Source: Bacillota bacterium
Lineage (GTDB): Bacteria > Bacillota > Clostridia > Acetivibrionales > JAFADI01
Direction of reading: 5' to 3'
Length of the DNA: 64,000 nt
Assembly: GCA_023424965.1 (NCBI GenBank)
Contig: JAFADI010000012.1
Location: 1-64,000, forward strand
Positions 50,395 through 58,672 of this stretch are shown here, one piece after another. The notes under the pieces were generated by a model. It worked only from the letters and a program-made list of their open reading frames with translations. It did no database searches and was not told the DNA's origin. Within the stretch, counting starts at the first letter, position 1. Every line of letters starts with the position of its first letter. The position numbers and the translations under genes are program-made.

Positions 50395-53265
50395 ATGAAA
50401 AAAAGATTTGCAAGGGTTAAAAAAGCAAGAGTAAGTGTGCTGATGGCCCTGGTGATGCTTGCCGTAGCATTGCTGGGCCCGGCGGCCATGCCCTCCGGCG
50501 TGGCGGAGGCAGCGTACAACGGCCAGAGGATGGGTCTTTCCTACTCATATCCCTCTGCCTACAGCGACTGGGCAAACGGGTTTTTTACAGGCAACGGCAA
50601 GATGGGCCTCATCGTCTTCGGCAATCCCCTGAACGATACGGTGATATACAATGACCGGGGTTTCAACATGGCGAAAACAAGGGACAGGTCCTTTAATACC
50701 GTCAGTGCCGCCAACCTGGAGGCGATAAGAAACTACTGTGCCTCAGGCAACTGGGCCGCCGCCAACCAACTGGCAAACGCAGTACATGGCTGGCAGGACG
50801 GAGGCGAGGGAAACAGGCATCCCGGCTATAAAATGTCCATATCCATACCCCAGAGCGGAACGGTGTCCAATTATTCCCGTACCTGTGACTACCGGACCGG
50901 CGAAATAACCGTCAACTGGACGGACAGCCGGGGCACCTGGCAGAGGAAGGCATTTGTTTCAAGGAAGGACAATGTCATCGTGCAGTACCTGTCAAAGCCT
51001 TCAAACGGAACCATTACCTGTTCCATCCAGTTGGGGACCGACCCGGGCATGAACTTCCCGTCGGGCATGACATTTACCAACAATTCCAACGCGGATTACC
51101 TGAACCTGCGGGTGGCTTATCCCTCCAACACCAACGGCGCAGGCTATGAAGGGGTTACAAGGGTGGTGACCTCCGGCGGAACGAAAAGCATGAGCGGAAA
51201 CACCTTAAATATTTCCGGGGCCAATTCGGTAACGCTGCTCACCCGCACAGCCAAATACTACAGCAATTGTACGGGGCAGTGGAATGCCCGGCCCCTGCAG
51301 AGCCAGTTGGACTCCATTGCCGCCGATTACAACACCCTTCTCAACGGGCAGATTGCAACCCACGGTGCCATATACGACCGTGTAAGGCTGGACCTGGGGG
51401 CGAGCGCCGCTGACCGGGCACGCTCCAATGAGGAGCTGCTGAGCCTGCAGAAAAATTCCTCCACGCCGGTCAAAGCCCTGTATGAAAGGCTATTTGACTC
51501 CGGAAGGTTCCACTACCTTACCTCCAGCAGTGATCAGACGCCCCCCGACCTTCTGGGCATCTGGACGGGAGACTGCAATGTGGGCTGGGGCGGCTTCTAT
51601 CATCTGGATGCCAACCTCAACCTTCAGGTGGGCGGCGGCAACATCGGGGCCATGCCCGAAGCCATGGAGGGCTACTTCAAATTAATAGAAGCCTGGCGAG
51701 GGGACTTTCAAACCAATGCCTCAAAACTGCTGGGTTGCAGGGGAATGCTGGGCGGCGGCAATTCACCCGGACCCACCTCGGGGCTCATATCCGCTTTGAG
51801 CGCCTACTACCCATACCAGTATGTGACGGGAGAAATGGGATGGCTGCTGCAGCCCTTCTGGGAGTATTACCAGGTGACGGGGGATACGAATTTTTTAAGG
51901 AACAGGCTGTATCCCCTGCTGAAGGACATGGGCTATTTCTATGAAGACTTCTTGAAAAAGACCGACAGCAGTGGCAAATACATATTTGCAGGCTCCATTT
52001 CACCGGAGAACCAGCCTGGAGGACTGGGGTATTCCCTGGTGAACAATTCCACCTTTGATATTGCCGGGGCCAAATTCTGCCTGCAGACGCTGATTCAGAC
52101 CTGCAATACCCTGGGACTGGACCAGGGGGCGGGACAGGGAGTGGAACGGTGGACAAACATCCTCAACAAGCTGCCCCCCTACCTCATAAATTCCGACGGA
52201 GCCCTGGCAGAATGGTCCTGGCCCGGGCTGAAAGAAAACTATAACCACAGGCATTCCAGCCAGATGATAACGGTGTGGCCCTTAAGGGAGATAACCCCGG
52301 AAAACAGCCTCCAGCTATACAATGGGGCGAGGACCACACTAAACAAAAAGGATGCCTTCAGCTATGAAAACGCAGGGCACGGAATCCTGCATGCAGCCCT
52401 TGTTGCCGCCAATCTCAACGACAGCCAGTCTGTAAACTCCAAGCTGCTGAAACTGGCAAAGGAGGACTTTTACTATACCGGGCTGGTTTCCTCCCATTAC
52501 AACAACCACAACGTTTTCTGTACCGACACCTGCAATACCGTGCCGGATATCATGATGGAAATGCTGGTCTCTTCAAGGCCGGGTACCCTGGAGCTGCTGC
52601 CCGCCTTGCCCCAGACCCTGGATACGGGAGCCATTTCCGGCGTAAAAGGGAGAAACCGGGTGACGGTGGAAAGCCTGAGCTGGAATATGGGCGGCAACAC
52701 CGTCAATTGCACATTGAAATCCGACATCAACCAGAGCATAACCCTGATTGAACGCAGCGGCATCAACACCATAAGCACCAGTGCCCCCGTCAGCTCCTCA
52801 CCCCTGGGACAGATTGCCAGAGTCATTCAGCTACAGGCGGGAGTGAGCACAAATATAACCATCGGCCTGGGAAGCCTGACACCCACAAACCTGGCATTGA
52901 ACAAGCCGGTAACGGTATCCTCCACGGCGGACAACTGCCCCGGACCCAATGCGGTTGACGGGAATACCTCCACCCGCTGGTCCTCCGGCTATACCGACAA
53001 TGAATGGATATATGTGGACCTGGGCTCCGCCAGAACTCTGACGGGAGCCAGGCTGTTGTGGGAGACGGCCTACGGAAAGTCTTACAAAATACAGGTTTCA
53101 AATGACAGGAACAACTGGTCCGACGTATATTCCACCACCACGGGTGATGGCGGAACGGATCAGGTGAGTTTCAGTGCCGCCGGCAGGTATGTGAGGATGC
53201 TGGGGGTGCAGAGGGCTACCACCTACGGCTACTCCCTGTGGGAATTCGAAGTATACGGGAGCTGA
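50395..53265 (+). CDS. Secreted GH95-like glycosidase with C-terminal discoidin (CBM32-like) domain
   Basis: 956 residues. The signal peptide is about 40 residues long with likely cleavage after AEA. A GH95-type N-terminal beta domain is followed by an (alpha/alpha)6 barrel. Segments fitting GH95 are PPDLLGIWTG, the Asn-x-Asn pair Asn407/Asn409 in DANLNLQ, and ISPENQ with Glu538 as the predicted acid. Spacing is close to the characterised alpha-1,2-L-fucosidase. Residues ~831-956 are an F5/8 type C (discoidin) carbohydrate-binding domain nearly matching one in the beta-helix protein encoded at 54151. GAGGAGGTTCGGTGT precedes the ATG. Members also include alpha-L-galactosidases, so fucosidase is only the default. 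It is the first gene after the three-component system. Confidence 0.85.
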   Translation: MKKRFARVKKARVSVLMALVMLAVALLGPAAMPSGVAEAAYNGQRMGLSYSYPSAYSDWANGFFTGNGKMGLIVFGNPLNDTVIYNDRGFNMAKTRDRSFNTVSAANLEAIRNYCASGNWAAANQLANAVHGWQDGGEGNRHPGYKMSISIPQSGTVSNYSRTCDYRTGEITVNWTDSRGTWQRKAFVSRKDNVIVQYLSKPSNGTITCSIQLGTDPGMNFPSGMTFTNNSNADYLNLRVAYPSNTNGAGYEGVTRVVTSGGTKSMSGNTLNISGANSVTLLTRTAKYYSNCTGQWNARPLQSQLDSIAADYNTLLNGQIATHGAIYDRVRLDLGASAADRARSNEELLSLQKNSSTPVKALYERLFDSGRFHYLTSSSDQTPPDLLGIWTGDCNVGWGGFYHLDANLNLQVGGGNIGAMPEAMEGYFKLIEAWRGDFQTNASKLLGCRGMLGGGNSPGPTSGLISALSAYYPYQYVTGEMGWLLQPFWEYYQVTGDTNFLRNRLYPLLKDMGYFYEDFLKKTDSSGKYIFAGSISPENQPGGLGYSLVNNSTFDIAGAKFCLQTLIQTCNTLGLDQGAGQGVERWTNILNKLPPYLINSDGALAEWSWPGLKENYNHRHSSQMITVWPLREITPENSLQLYNGARTTLNKKDAFSYENAGHGILHAALVAANLNDSQSVNSKLLKLAKEDFYYTGLVSSHYNNHNVFCTDTCNTVPDIMMEMLVSSRPGTLELLPALPQTLDTGAISGVKGRNRVTVESLSWNMGGNTVNCTLKSDINQSITLIERSGINTISTSAPVSSSPLGQIARVIQLQAGVSTNITIGLGSLTPTNLALNKPVTVSSTADNCPGPNAVDGNTSTRWSSGYTDNEWIYVDLGSARTLTGARLLWETAYGKSYKIQVSNDRNNWSDVYSTTTGDGGTDQVSFSAAGRYVRMLGVQRATTYGYSLWEFEVYGS
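52885..53262 (+). repeat. Discoidin-module repeat, copy 1
   Basis: Coding repeat for an F5/8 type C domain. It shares TNLAL, PVTVSSTAD, WIYVDLGS, FKIQVSND-like and GYSLWEFEVYG segments with the copy at 55954-56331. Confidence 0.8.
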
Positions 53266-53309
53266 GAGGCTCCCCAAATATCCCTTCGTGAAGAGAGGAA
53301 AGGGCTGCC

Positions 53310-54089
53310 ATGTTTAAAAAATATATACACCTGTTTGCCGGGTTGCTGGCATTCCTATACACAGGCTGCCTGCTGGTGTCATGTGCACCGGCCGGATATA
53401 CCAACAAAGAGGCGGTAGCCTGGATGGACAAGGAGCCCATTGAGCTGACCTTGTTTGAAAAGGAAATGAAGAATCAGGAATTCAACATACGCATCCATTT
53501 CAACGGCAGGTACGGCGTCCGGCTTGACAGTGAGCCCGAAGGGTGGACAAAGGAATACAAGGAGGGGGTGCCTTTAAAGCTGCTGAAGGAAGCGGCCCTG
53601 GAGGAAGCAAAAAAGACAAAGGCCACATTGCTTGTTGCCCGGGAAAAGGGCCTCATCAAAACCGTGAGTTTCTACGAGCTTCAAAAGTACGGTGCCGGCG
53701 ACATGAAGAAGGCCTTTAAAGCCGGGATCGGCGAGGAGGAAGTTTCCGTCCTGCCCGCCGGTGACAGGGATGTGTTTGCACGCTTTATGGAAATAGTGAA
53801 GCATGAACTGAAAAAGGGGCTGAGGGAGGACATCGGCGTGGAGGATGTCAAAGGCCTGATAAAAGAGCGGGGTACCGGCGAGCTGAGAAATTACATAAGG
53901 CTGGGACCCGGTGACGGAGCTGATGTGGACAGGCTTGCAGGGGACATTTTTGCGGACCCGCAGAAACTGAGCGTTGTCAGAGACTTGATTCAGGAGGACA
54001 AATACAACGCTGCCATCCGTCAAAAAATTGAATCCTCACAAATCAAAGTGAACGAGGAAGTATATGAGAAAGTTTCCCTTGAAAGATAA
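53310..54089 (+). CDS. Lipoprotein of unknown function
   Basis: 259 residues. The signal peptide ends LLVSC with Cys25. The mature part is hydrophilic, strongly helical and rich in Lys and Glu, with no transmembrane segment. The first mature segment (AWMDKEPIELTLFEKEMKNQ) has the look of the N-terminal helix region of SurA/PrsA-type chaperones, which begin with a short strand then an EF-rich helix, but no parvulin domain is present. GAGAGGAAAGG precedes the ATG. It lies between two secreted polysaccharide enzymes and is 62 bp from the next start, so a role in their folding at the membrane or in anchoring is possible. I do not recognise the family. Confidence 0.75.
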   Translation: MFKKYIHLFAGLLAFLYTGCLLVSCAPAGYTNKEAVAWMDKEPIELTLFEKEMKNQEFNIRIHFNGRYGVRLDSEPEGWTKEYKEGVPLKLLKEAALEEAKKTKATLLVAREKGLIKTVSFYELQKYGAGDMKKAFKAGIGEEEVSVLPAGDRDVFARFMEIVKHELKKGLREDIGVEDVKGLIKERGTGELRNYIRLGPGDGADVDRLAGDIFADPQKLSVVRDLIQEDKYNAAIRQKIESSQIKVNEEVYEKVSLER

Positions 54090-54150
54090 ACCTCCGGCGC
54101 CGCATGCCGGAGGACCCTTTGAAATGAAATTGAGAATGGAGGTCTATTCG

Positions 54151-56769
54151 ATGAAAAGAAAGTATGGAATTTTCACGGGACAGAAAATCAAATGGATGAT
54201 CAGTACCTTTGCGGGTGTGCTGCTGATATTTTTAGCCTGCGGCAGTGTTTCGGCGGCTACGCTTTATGTGGCCAAAACCGGCAGCGACAGCAATCCGGGA
54301 ACACAATCACAGCCCTTTCTAACCATCAATAAAGCGGCACAGACGGCTTACGCCGGTGACACCGTCATCGTGGGCGCGGGAGAATACCGCGAATGGGTCC
54401 GGCCCTCTAGAGGGGGTACCAGCGACAGCAACCGCATCACCTATAAGTCTGCGCCGGGTGAAACCGTGCTTATCAAAGGCTCGGAGAGGATTACCAGCTG
54501 GGTGCAGCACAGCGGGAATACCTGGAGGGTAACGCTGCCCAATTCCTATTTCGGCGGCTACAACCCTTACACTGCCCGGCACGGCTTGAATGAAAACGAC
54601 TATTTCCCCGTCTACAACTGCGGCGATGTATATTTGAACGGTGAAGCCTTCTACCAAAAGGGCTCGCTGTCGGAGGTGACGGCAAACGGGAATACCTGGT
54701 ATTCGTCGGTAGACGCCAGCAACACCACCCTGTATGCCAACTTCGGGGGAGCCAATCCAAACACCGGTACTGCCGAAATCAACGTGAGAAAGCAGTGCTT
54801 TGCCCCCTCCGTCTGGGGCCTGGGCTATATAACGGTGGACGGCTTTACAATAGCCCATGCCGCCAATTCCTATTCCGACTTTCCCGGCTATCCCCAGCAT
54901 GCCCAGGCGGGAGCGGTCAGTGTATACGGGGGCCTGAAATGGATTATCCAGAACAACACCATCATCAACGCCAGGTCCATCGGCATCGACATCGGCCTGG
55001 GCTGTGACGAATGGGCCGGAAATAAAGGCACCGCCGTGAGGACCTATTATTATAATTCCGACCAGTACGGACAGCATATCGTAAAAAACAATTTTATTAC
55101 CAAATGCGGACAGAGCGGCATCTGCGGCGTATTCTCGTGGAAATCCCAGGTCCTGTACAACACCATTGAGAAGACCAATTACCGCAATGAATTCTGCAAT
55201 GCGGAGACCGCGGGAATCAAGCTGCATTATGACAATGACGGCCTCATTGAGGGCAATTATGTCAAAGATACGGTGGGTCCCATCGTTGCGGGCATCTGGA
55301 CCGACTGGGGCAATCAGGGCATACGGATTACAAAAAATATCCTGGTGAACAATGCCATGAGCTACTATGCCGAGGCGGTGGTAGGGCCCATCCTGGTGGA
55401 CAACAACGTCTTTGTCAGCAACAACCATCTGCGGTCCCTGGATTCGGCGGGAGTTGTTTTCGTACACAACCTTTTCTATAATGAGGGGGCAAATTTTGAC
55501 GGCACGGGAAGAGACTGCTATGTTTTCACCCCCCACTCCATGGCCGGCGCAAGGACAGTAAGGTCTTCACCCCAGTACTTCCGCTTCCTGAATAATATAT
55601 TTATCGGATGCTCTGCGCCCACGCCTCCCGGCACAAACAACCTGGTCAGCTTCAACTGCTCCAACGTGGGTTCGGGATTCACCTACCGGGCCACCAGTTC
55701 TTCCTTTAGCTGCAATTTCAACATGGACGGTTCTCCTTTCACCTCCCGGCCCCTGATAACCGACGGCTATATCGGGAACATCCAGCCCGCCAACCAGGGA
55801 ATCGGGGTTACCGTGGACAGGGATTATTTCGGCGGAGGCATCAATACAAGCAGTCCAGTGGCCGGACCCTTTGCAGATATCAAAAACGGTGCCAACACAT
55901 ATACATTGTGGCCTCGCAGCGGAATAACACCACCCGCACCGCCGCCTTCCGAAACAAACCTGGCCCTGTACCGTCCGGTGACGGTGTCCTCCACCGCCGA
56001 CGGGACAGTGGGGGCCAGTGCGGTGGATGGAAGTGCGGCCACAAGATGGTCTTCCGCCTATAGCGATCCCCAGTGGATCTATGTGGATCTGGGCTCAAGC
56101 CGGAGCATTTCCAGTGTCAGGCTGAGCTGGGAGGCAGCGTACGGAAAGGCCTTCAAAATACAGGTGTCCAACGATGCATCCGCATGGAGTGACGTCTATT
56201 CCACCACAACGGGCACGGGAGGGGTGCAGAGCATCAGCTTTAGCCCCACCAATGCAAGGTATGTGAGGATGTACGGAACGCAAAGGGGCACCACTTATGG
56301 ATACTCGCTATGGGAATTTGAGGTCTACGGCGGTTCCGCCGCACCCAACGACGTATCGGTAGGAGGAACGGCTTCCGACGGTGGGGCCGCCAATCCGGCC
56401 GGAGAAGATGAGACCAAGGCTTTTGACAAGAACAATAACACAAAGTGGCTGGTTTATTCTCCCACGGGAGTCCTACAGTATGACTTTGCAGGAACAGCGG
56501 CATACAAAGTCACCGCCTATTCCGTCACCTCCGCCAATGACGACCCTGCAAGGGACCCCAGGAACTGGCAGTTACAGGGTTCAAACGACGGTACCAACTG
56601 GACCACGGTGGATACCCGGTCCGGAATTACGTTTGCGTCACGTTTTCAGACCAATACCTACAGCATTGCCAATAATACGGCGTACCAGATGTACAGGCTG
56701 AACATAACGGCAAACAACGGTTCAGGGTCTTTGCTGCAGTTGGCGGAGCTCCAACTGTTCGGGAACTGA
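54151..56769 (+). CDS. Secreted right-handed beta-helix protein with two discoidin domains
   Basis: 872 residues. Signal peptide to ~38 (AGVLLIFLACGSVSA). A DUF1565/pectate-lyase-like beta-helix covers ~39-590, with LYVAKTGSDSNPGTQSQPF, repeated Asn/Ile-rich coils and many predicted rungs such as IIQNNTIINARSIGIDI. Two C-terminal F5/8 type C domains lie at ~602-727 and ~735-872; the first is close to the GH95-like protein's domain, the second is more distant. AATGGAGG sits 8 bp before the ATG at 54151; the frame is open to 54064 inside the preceding gene. Parallel beta-helix folds include polysaccharide lyases and GH28/GH120-like hydrolases, so a secreted polysaccharide-cleaving role is likely but the bond is unknown. 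Confidence 0.82.
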   Translation: MKRKYGIFTGQKIKWMISTFAGVLLIFLACGSVSAATLYVAKTGSDSNPGTQSQPFLTINKAAQTAYAGDTVIVGAGEYREWVRPSRGGTSDSNRITYKSAPGETVLIKGSERITSWVQHSGNTWRVTLPNSYFGGYNPYTARHGLNENDYFPVYNCGDVYLNGEAFYQKGSLSEVTANGNTWYSSVDASNTTLYANFGGANPNTGTAEINVRKQCFAPSVWGLGYITVDGFTIAHAANSYSDFPGYPQHAQAGAVSVYGGLKWIIQNNTIINARSIGIDIGLGCDEWAGNKGTAVRTYYYNSDQYGQHIVKNNFITKCGQSGICGVFSWKSQVLYNTIEKTNYRNEFCNAETAGIKLHYDNDGLIEGNYVKDTVGPIVAGIWTDWGNQGIRITKNILVNNAMSYYAEAVVGPILVDNNVFVSNNHLRSLDSAGVVFVHNLFYNEGANFDGTGRDCYVFTPHSMAGARTVRSSPQYFRFLNNIFIGCSAPTPPGTNNLVSFNCSNVGSGFTYRATSSSFSCNFNMDGSPFTSRPLITDGYIGNIQPANQGIGVTVDRDYFGGGINTSSPVAGPFADIKNGANTYTLWPRSGITPPAPPPSETNLALYRPVTVSSTADGTVGASAVDGSAATRWSSAYSDPQWIYVDLGSSRSISSVRLSWEAAYGKAFKIQVSNDASAWSDVYSTTTGTGGVQSISFSPTNARYVRMYGTQRGTTYGYSLWEFEVYGGSAAPNDVSVGGTASDGGAANPAGEDETKAFDKNNNTKWLVYSPTGVLQYDFAGTAAYKVTAYSVTSANDDPARDPRNWQLQGSNDGTNWTTVDTRSGITFASRFQTNTYSIANNTAYQMYRLNITANNGSGSLLQLAELQLFGN
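55954..56331 (+). repeat. Discoidin-module repeat, copy 2
   Basis: Second coding copy of the F5/8 type C module also found at 52885-53262. The following domain (56350-56766) is a remote third member. Confidence 0.8.
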
Positions 56770-57001
56770 GCTGCGGCAGCCTGGCTGTGCCGCCCTTAAA
56801 GGCCCCTTGCAAAAAAATCAAAGTACAATAAAAAATATCACATTTTTATTCGTAAAGGAATTATGTAAAATGTAAATTATGGAAGAAGTGAAAGGGGGTG
56901 GGACAATGAGCGAACACTTGCCGTAAAATCCATTGCGTGCTTACAAAAGATTTGGAGGATTTTTTAAAATCACAACATTACTGAATCAGGAGGGAAAATG
57001 T

Positions 57002-58639
57002 ATGTTAAAACCAATTGGTAACAGTGTAAAAGTGCAGACGATATTAAAAAGAATGCTTCTGACCGTGATTTTTGTTGGCGTTTTTCTGACATTTTCTACG
57101 GTTTGTTTTGCCGCCAACCCTTTCGTAACGAGTATCTACACGGCAGACCCGTCCGCCCGTGTTATGCCGGACGGCCGCCTCTATGTTTACCCTTCCCATG
57201 ATATCGCACCTCCCCAGGGCTGTGATTTAATGGACCAGTACCATGTATTTTCAACAAACGACATGGTGAACTGGGTGGACCACGGTGAAATTCTCCGTGC
57301 AAGCCAGGTGCCATGGGGCAGACCGGAAGGCGGCTTTATGTGGGCACCGGACTGTGTGTACAAAAATGGCAAATACTATTTTTATTTCCCCCATCCCAGC
57401 GGAACCGACTGGGGCAGCACCTGGAAGATCGGCGTTGCCACAAGCACAAGTCCTGCCGGCGGTTTTACCGTTCAGGGGTATATACCGGGTCTCGAATCCC
57501 TGATTGACCCCAACGTATTCATCGATGACGACGGACAGGCCTATTTTTATTACGGGGGCGGCGGCGTCTGCAAAGGCGGGAAGCTCAATGCCGATATGAT
57601 GTCGATCAACGGATCCATGCAGACCATGACCGGCCTGCAGGATTTCCACGAAGCCACCTGGGTGTTTAAGCGGAATGGGATATATTACCTGACCTATTCC
57701 GACAATTACACCCAATCCTCCGGCGGAGACAACCGGATGCGCTATGCCACCAGCAGCAATCCGCTGGGGCCATGGACATACAGGGGAATATACATGGATC
57801 CCACAGACAGCTATACAAACCACGGGTCCGTTGTAGAATATAAAGGCCAGTGGTATGCATTCTATCATAACAGCAAGCTTTCCAACCATGACTGGCTAAG
57901 GTCCATATGCGTGGATAAACTGTATTTCAATGCAGACGGAACCATACAGAAGGTAGTCCAGACGGCAACAGGCCCCGGCGACCCGACGCCTCCGCCCGCC
58001 AGCCCTACCTTCTACCAGGATATCAATTACGGAGGAACTGCCAGGACCCTGGCTGCAGGCAACTATACCACGGCACAGCTGGCTGCGGCAGGGATACCGG
58101 ATAACTGGGTGTCTTCCATAAAAGTACCCGCCGGGTACACCGTGGAGATCTATGACAATGACAACTTTGGCGGGACGAAATGGACTTTTACCGCGGACAA
58201 TCCAGACTTTGTGGTGGCAGGTTTAAATGACAGGATGTCTTCCGTCAAGATTATTGCGGGGGGCGGTACCCGGTATGAAGCGGAAAACGGCACCCTGGCA
58301 AATGGGGCAACCGTTGCGAACGATAGCGCAGCCTCAGGAGGCAAATGCATCCAGAACCTGCACATCGTCAATTCCTCCTGCCAGATAAACAATATCAATG
58401 GCGGTACGGGCGGGAGCAAGACCTTGAGGATCACATACGCGTCAAATGAGGCGTCCACCATTACGATATACGTAAACGGCACGTCGGCGGGAACCCTCAA
58501 CGGTATGGCTACCGGAGGGTGGAGCACCTTCACGGGCAATATACAGAAAACCATTACTTTAAATTCGGGTACCTCCAACAACATTCGAATTGTAGGGGGG
58601 GCCGGCGGCATCAATTTGGATTACATCACCATACAGTAG
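57002..58639 (+). CDS. Secreted GH43 glycosidase with crystallin-like and CBM6/35 domains
   Basis: 545 residues. Signal peptide to ~37. GH43 five-bladed propeller at ~38-325 with the expected triad: Asp49 in TADPSA (base), Asp169 in LIDPNVF (pKa modulator) and Glu217 in FHEATWVF (acid). A Pro-rich linker then leads to a beta/gamma-crystallin-like domain (~335-420, FYQDINYGGTART and VEIYDNDNFGG) and a CBM6/35-type module (~424-545, YEAENGTLANGATV). CAGGAGGG precedes the ATG at 57002; the frame is open 23 codons further without a ribosome site. Likely activity is arabinofuranosidase, xylosidase or galactosidase on plant polysaccharide side chains. Confidence 0.88.
   Translation: MLKPIGNSVKVQTILKRMLLTVIFVGVFLTFSTVCFAANPFVTSIYTADPSARVMPDGRLYVYPSHDIAPPQGCDLMDQYHVFSTNDMVNWVDHGEILRASQVPWGRPEGGFMWAPDCVYKNGKYYFYFPHPSGTDWGSTWKIGVATSTSPAGGFTVQGYIPGLESLIDPNVFIDDDGQAYFYYGGGGVCKGGKLNADMMSINGSMQTMTGLQDFHEATWVFKRNGIYYLTYSDNYTQSSGGDNRMRYATSSNPLGPWTYRGIYMDPTDSYTNHGSVVEYKGQWYAFYHNSKLSNHDWLRSICVDKLYFNADGTIQKVVQTATGPGDPTPPPASPTFYQDINYGGTARTLAAGNYTTAQLAAAGIPDNWVSSIKVPAGYTVEIYDNDNFGGTKWTFTADNPDFVVAGLNDRMSSVKIIAGGGTRYEAENGTLANGATVANDSAASGGKCIQNLHIVNSSCQINNINGGTGGSKTLRITYASNEASTITIYVNGTSAGTLNGMATGGWSTFTGNIQKTITLNSGTSNNIRIVGGAGGINLDYITIQ
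58006..58636 (+). repeat. Crystallin plus CBM coding repeat, copy 1
   Basis: About 630 bp coding for the two C-terminal domains of the GH43 protein. It is closely matched at 61086-61723, including long identical DNA runs such as the one encoding PAGYTVEIYD. Confidence 0.85.
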
Positions 58640-58672
58640 AGAGATAGGCGATGTCAGAAGGAGGATGAACCG

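Noticed and set aside
54319..55536. 405-codon open frame antisense to the beta-helix gene
   Set aside because: It is a shadow of the repetitive Gly/Asn-rich coding strand.
56906..56926. Six-codon mini-frame with a strong AAGGGGGTGGG site upstream of the GH43 gene
   Set aside because: It is too short to support as a gene; kept only as a remark in case the leader is regulatory.
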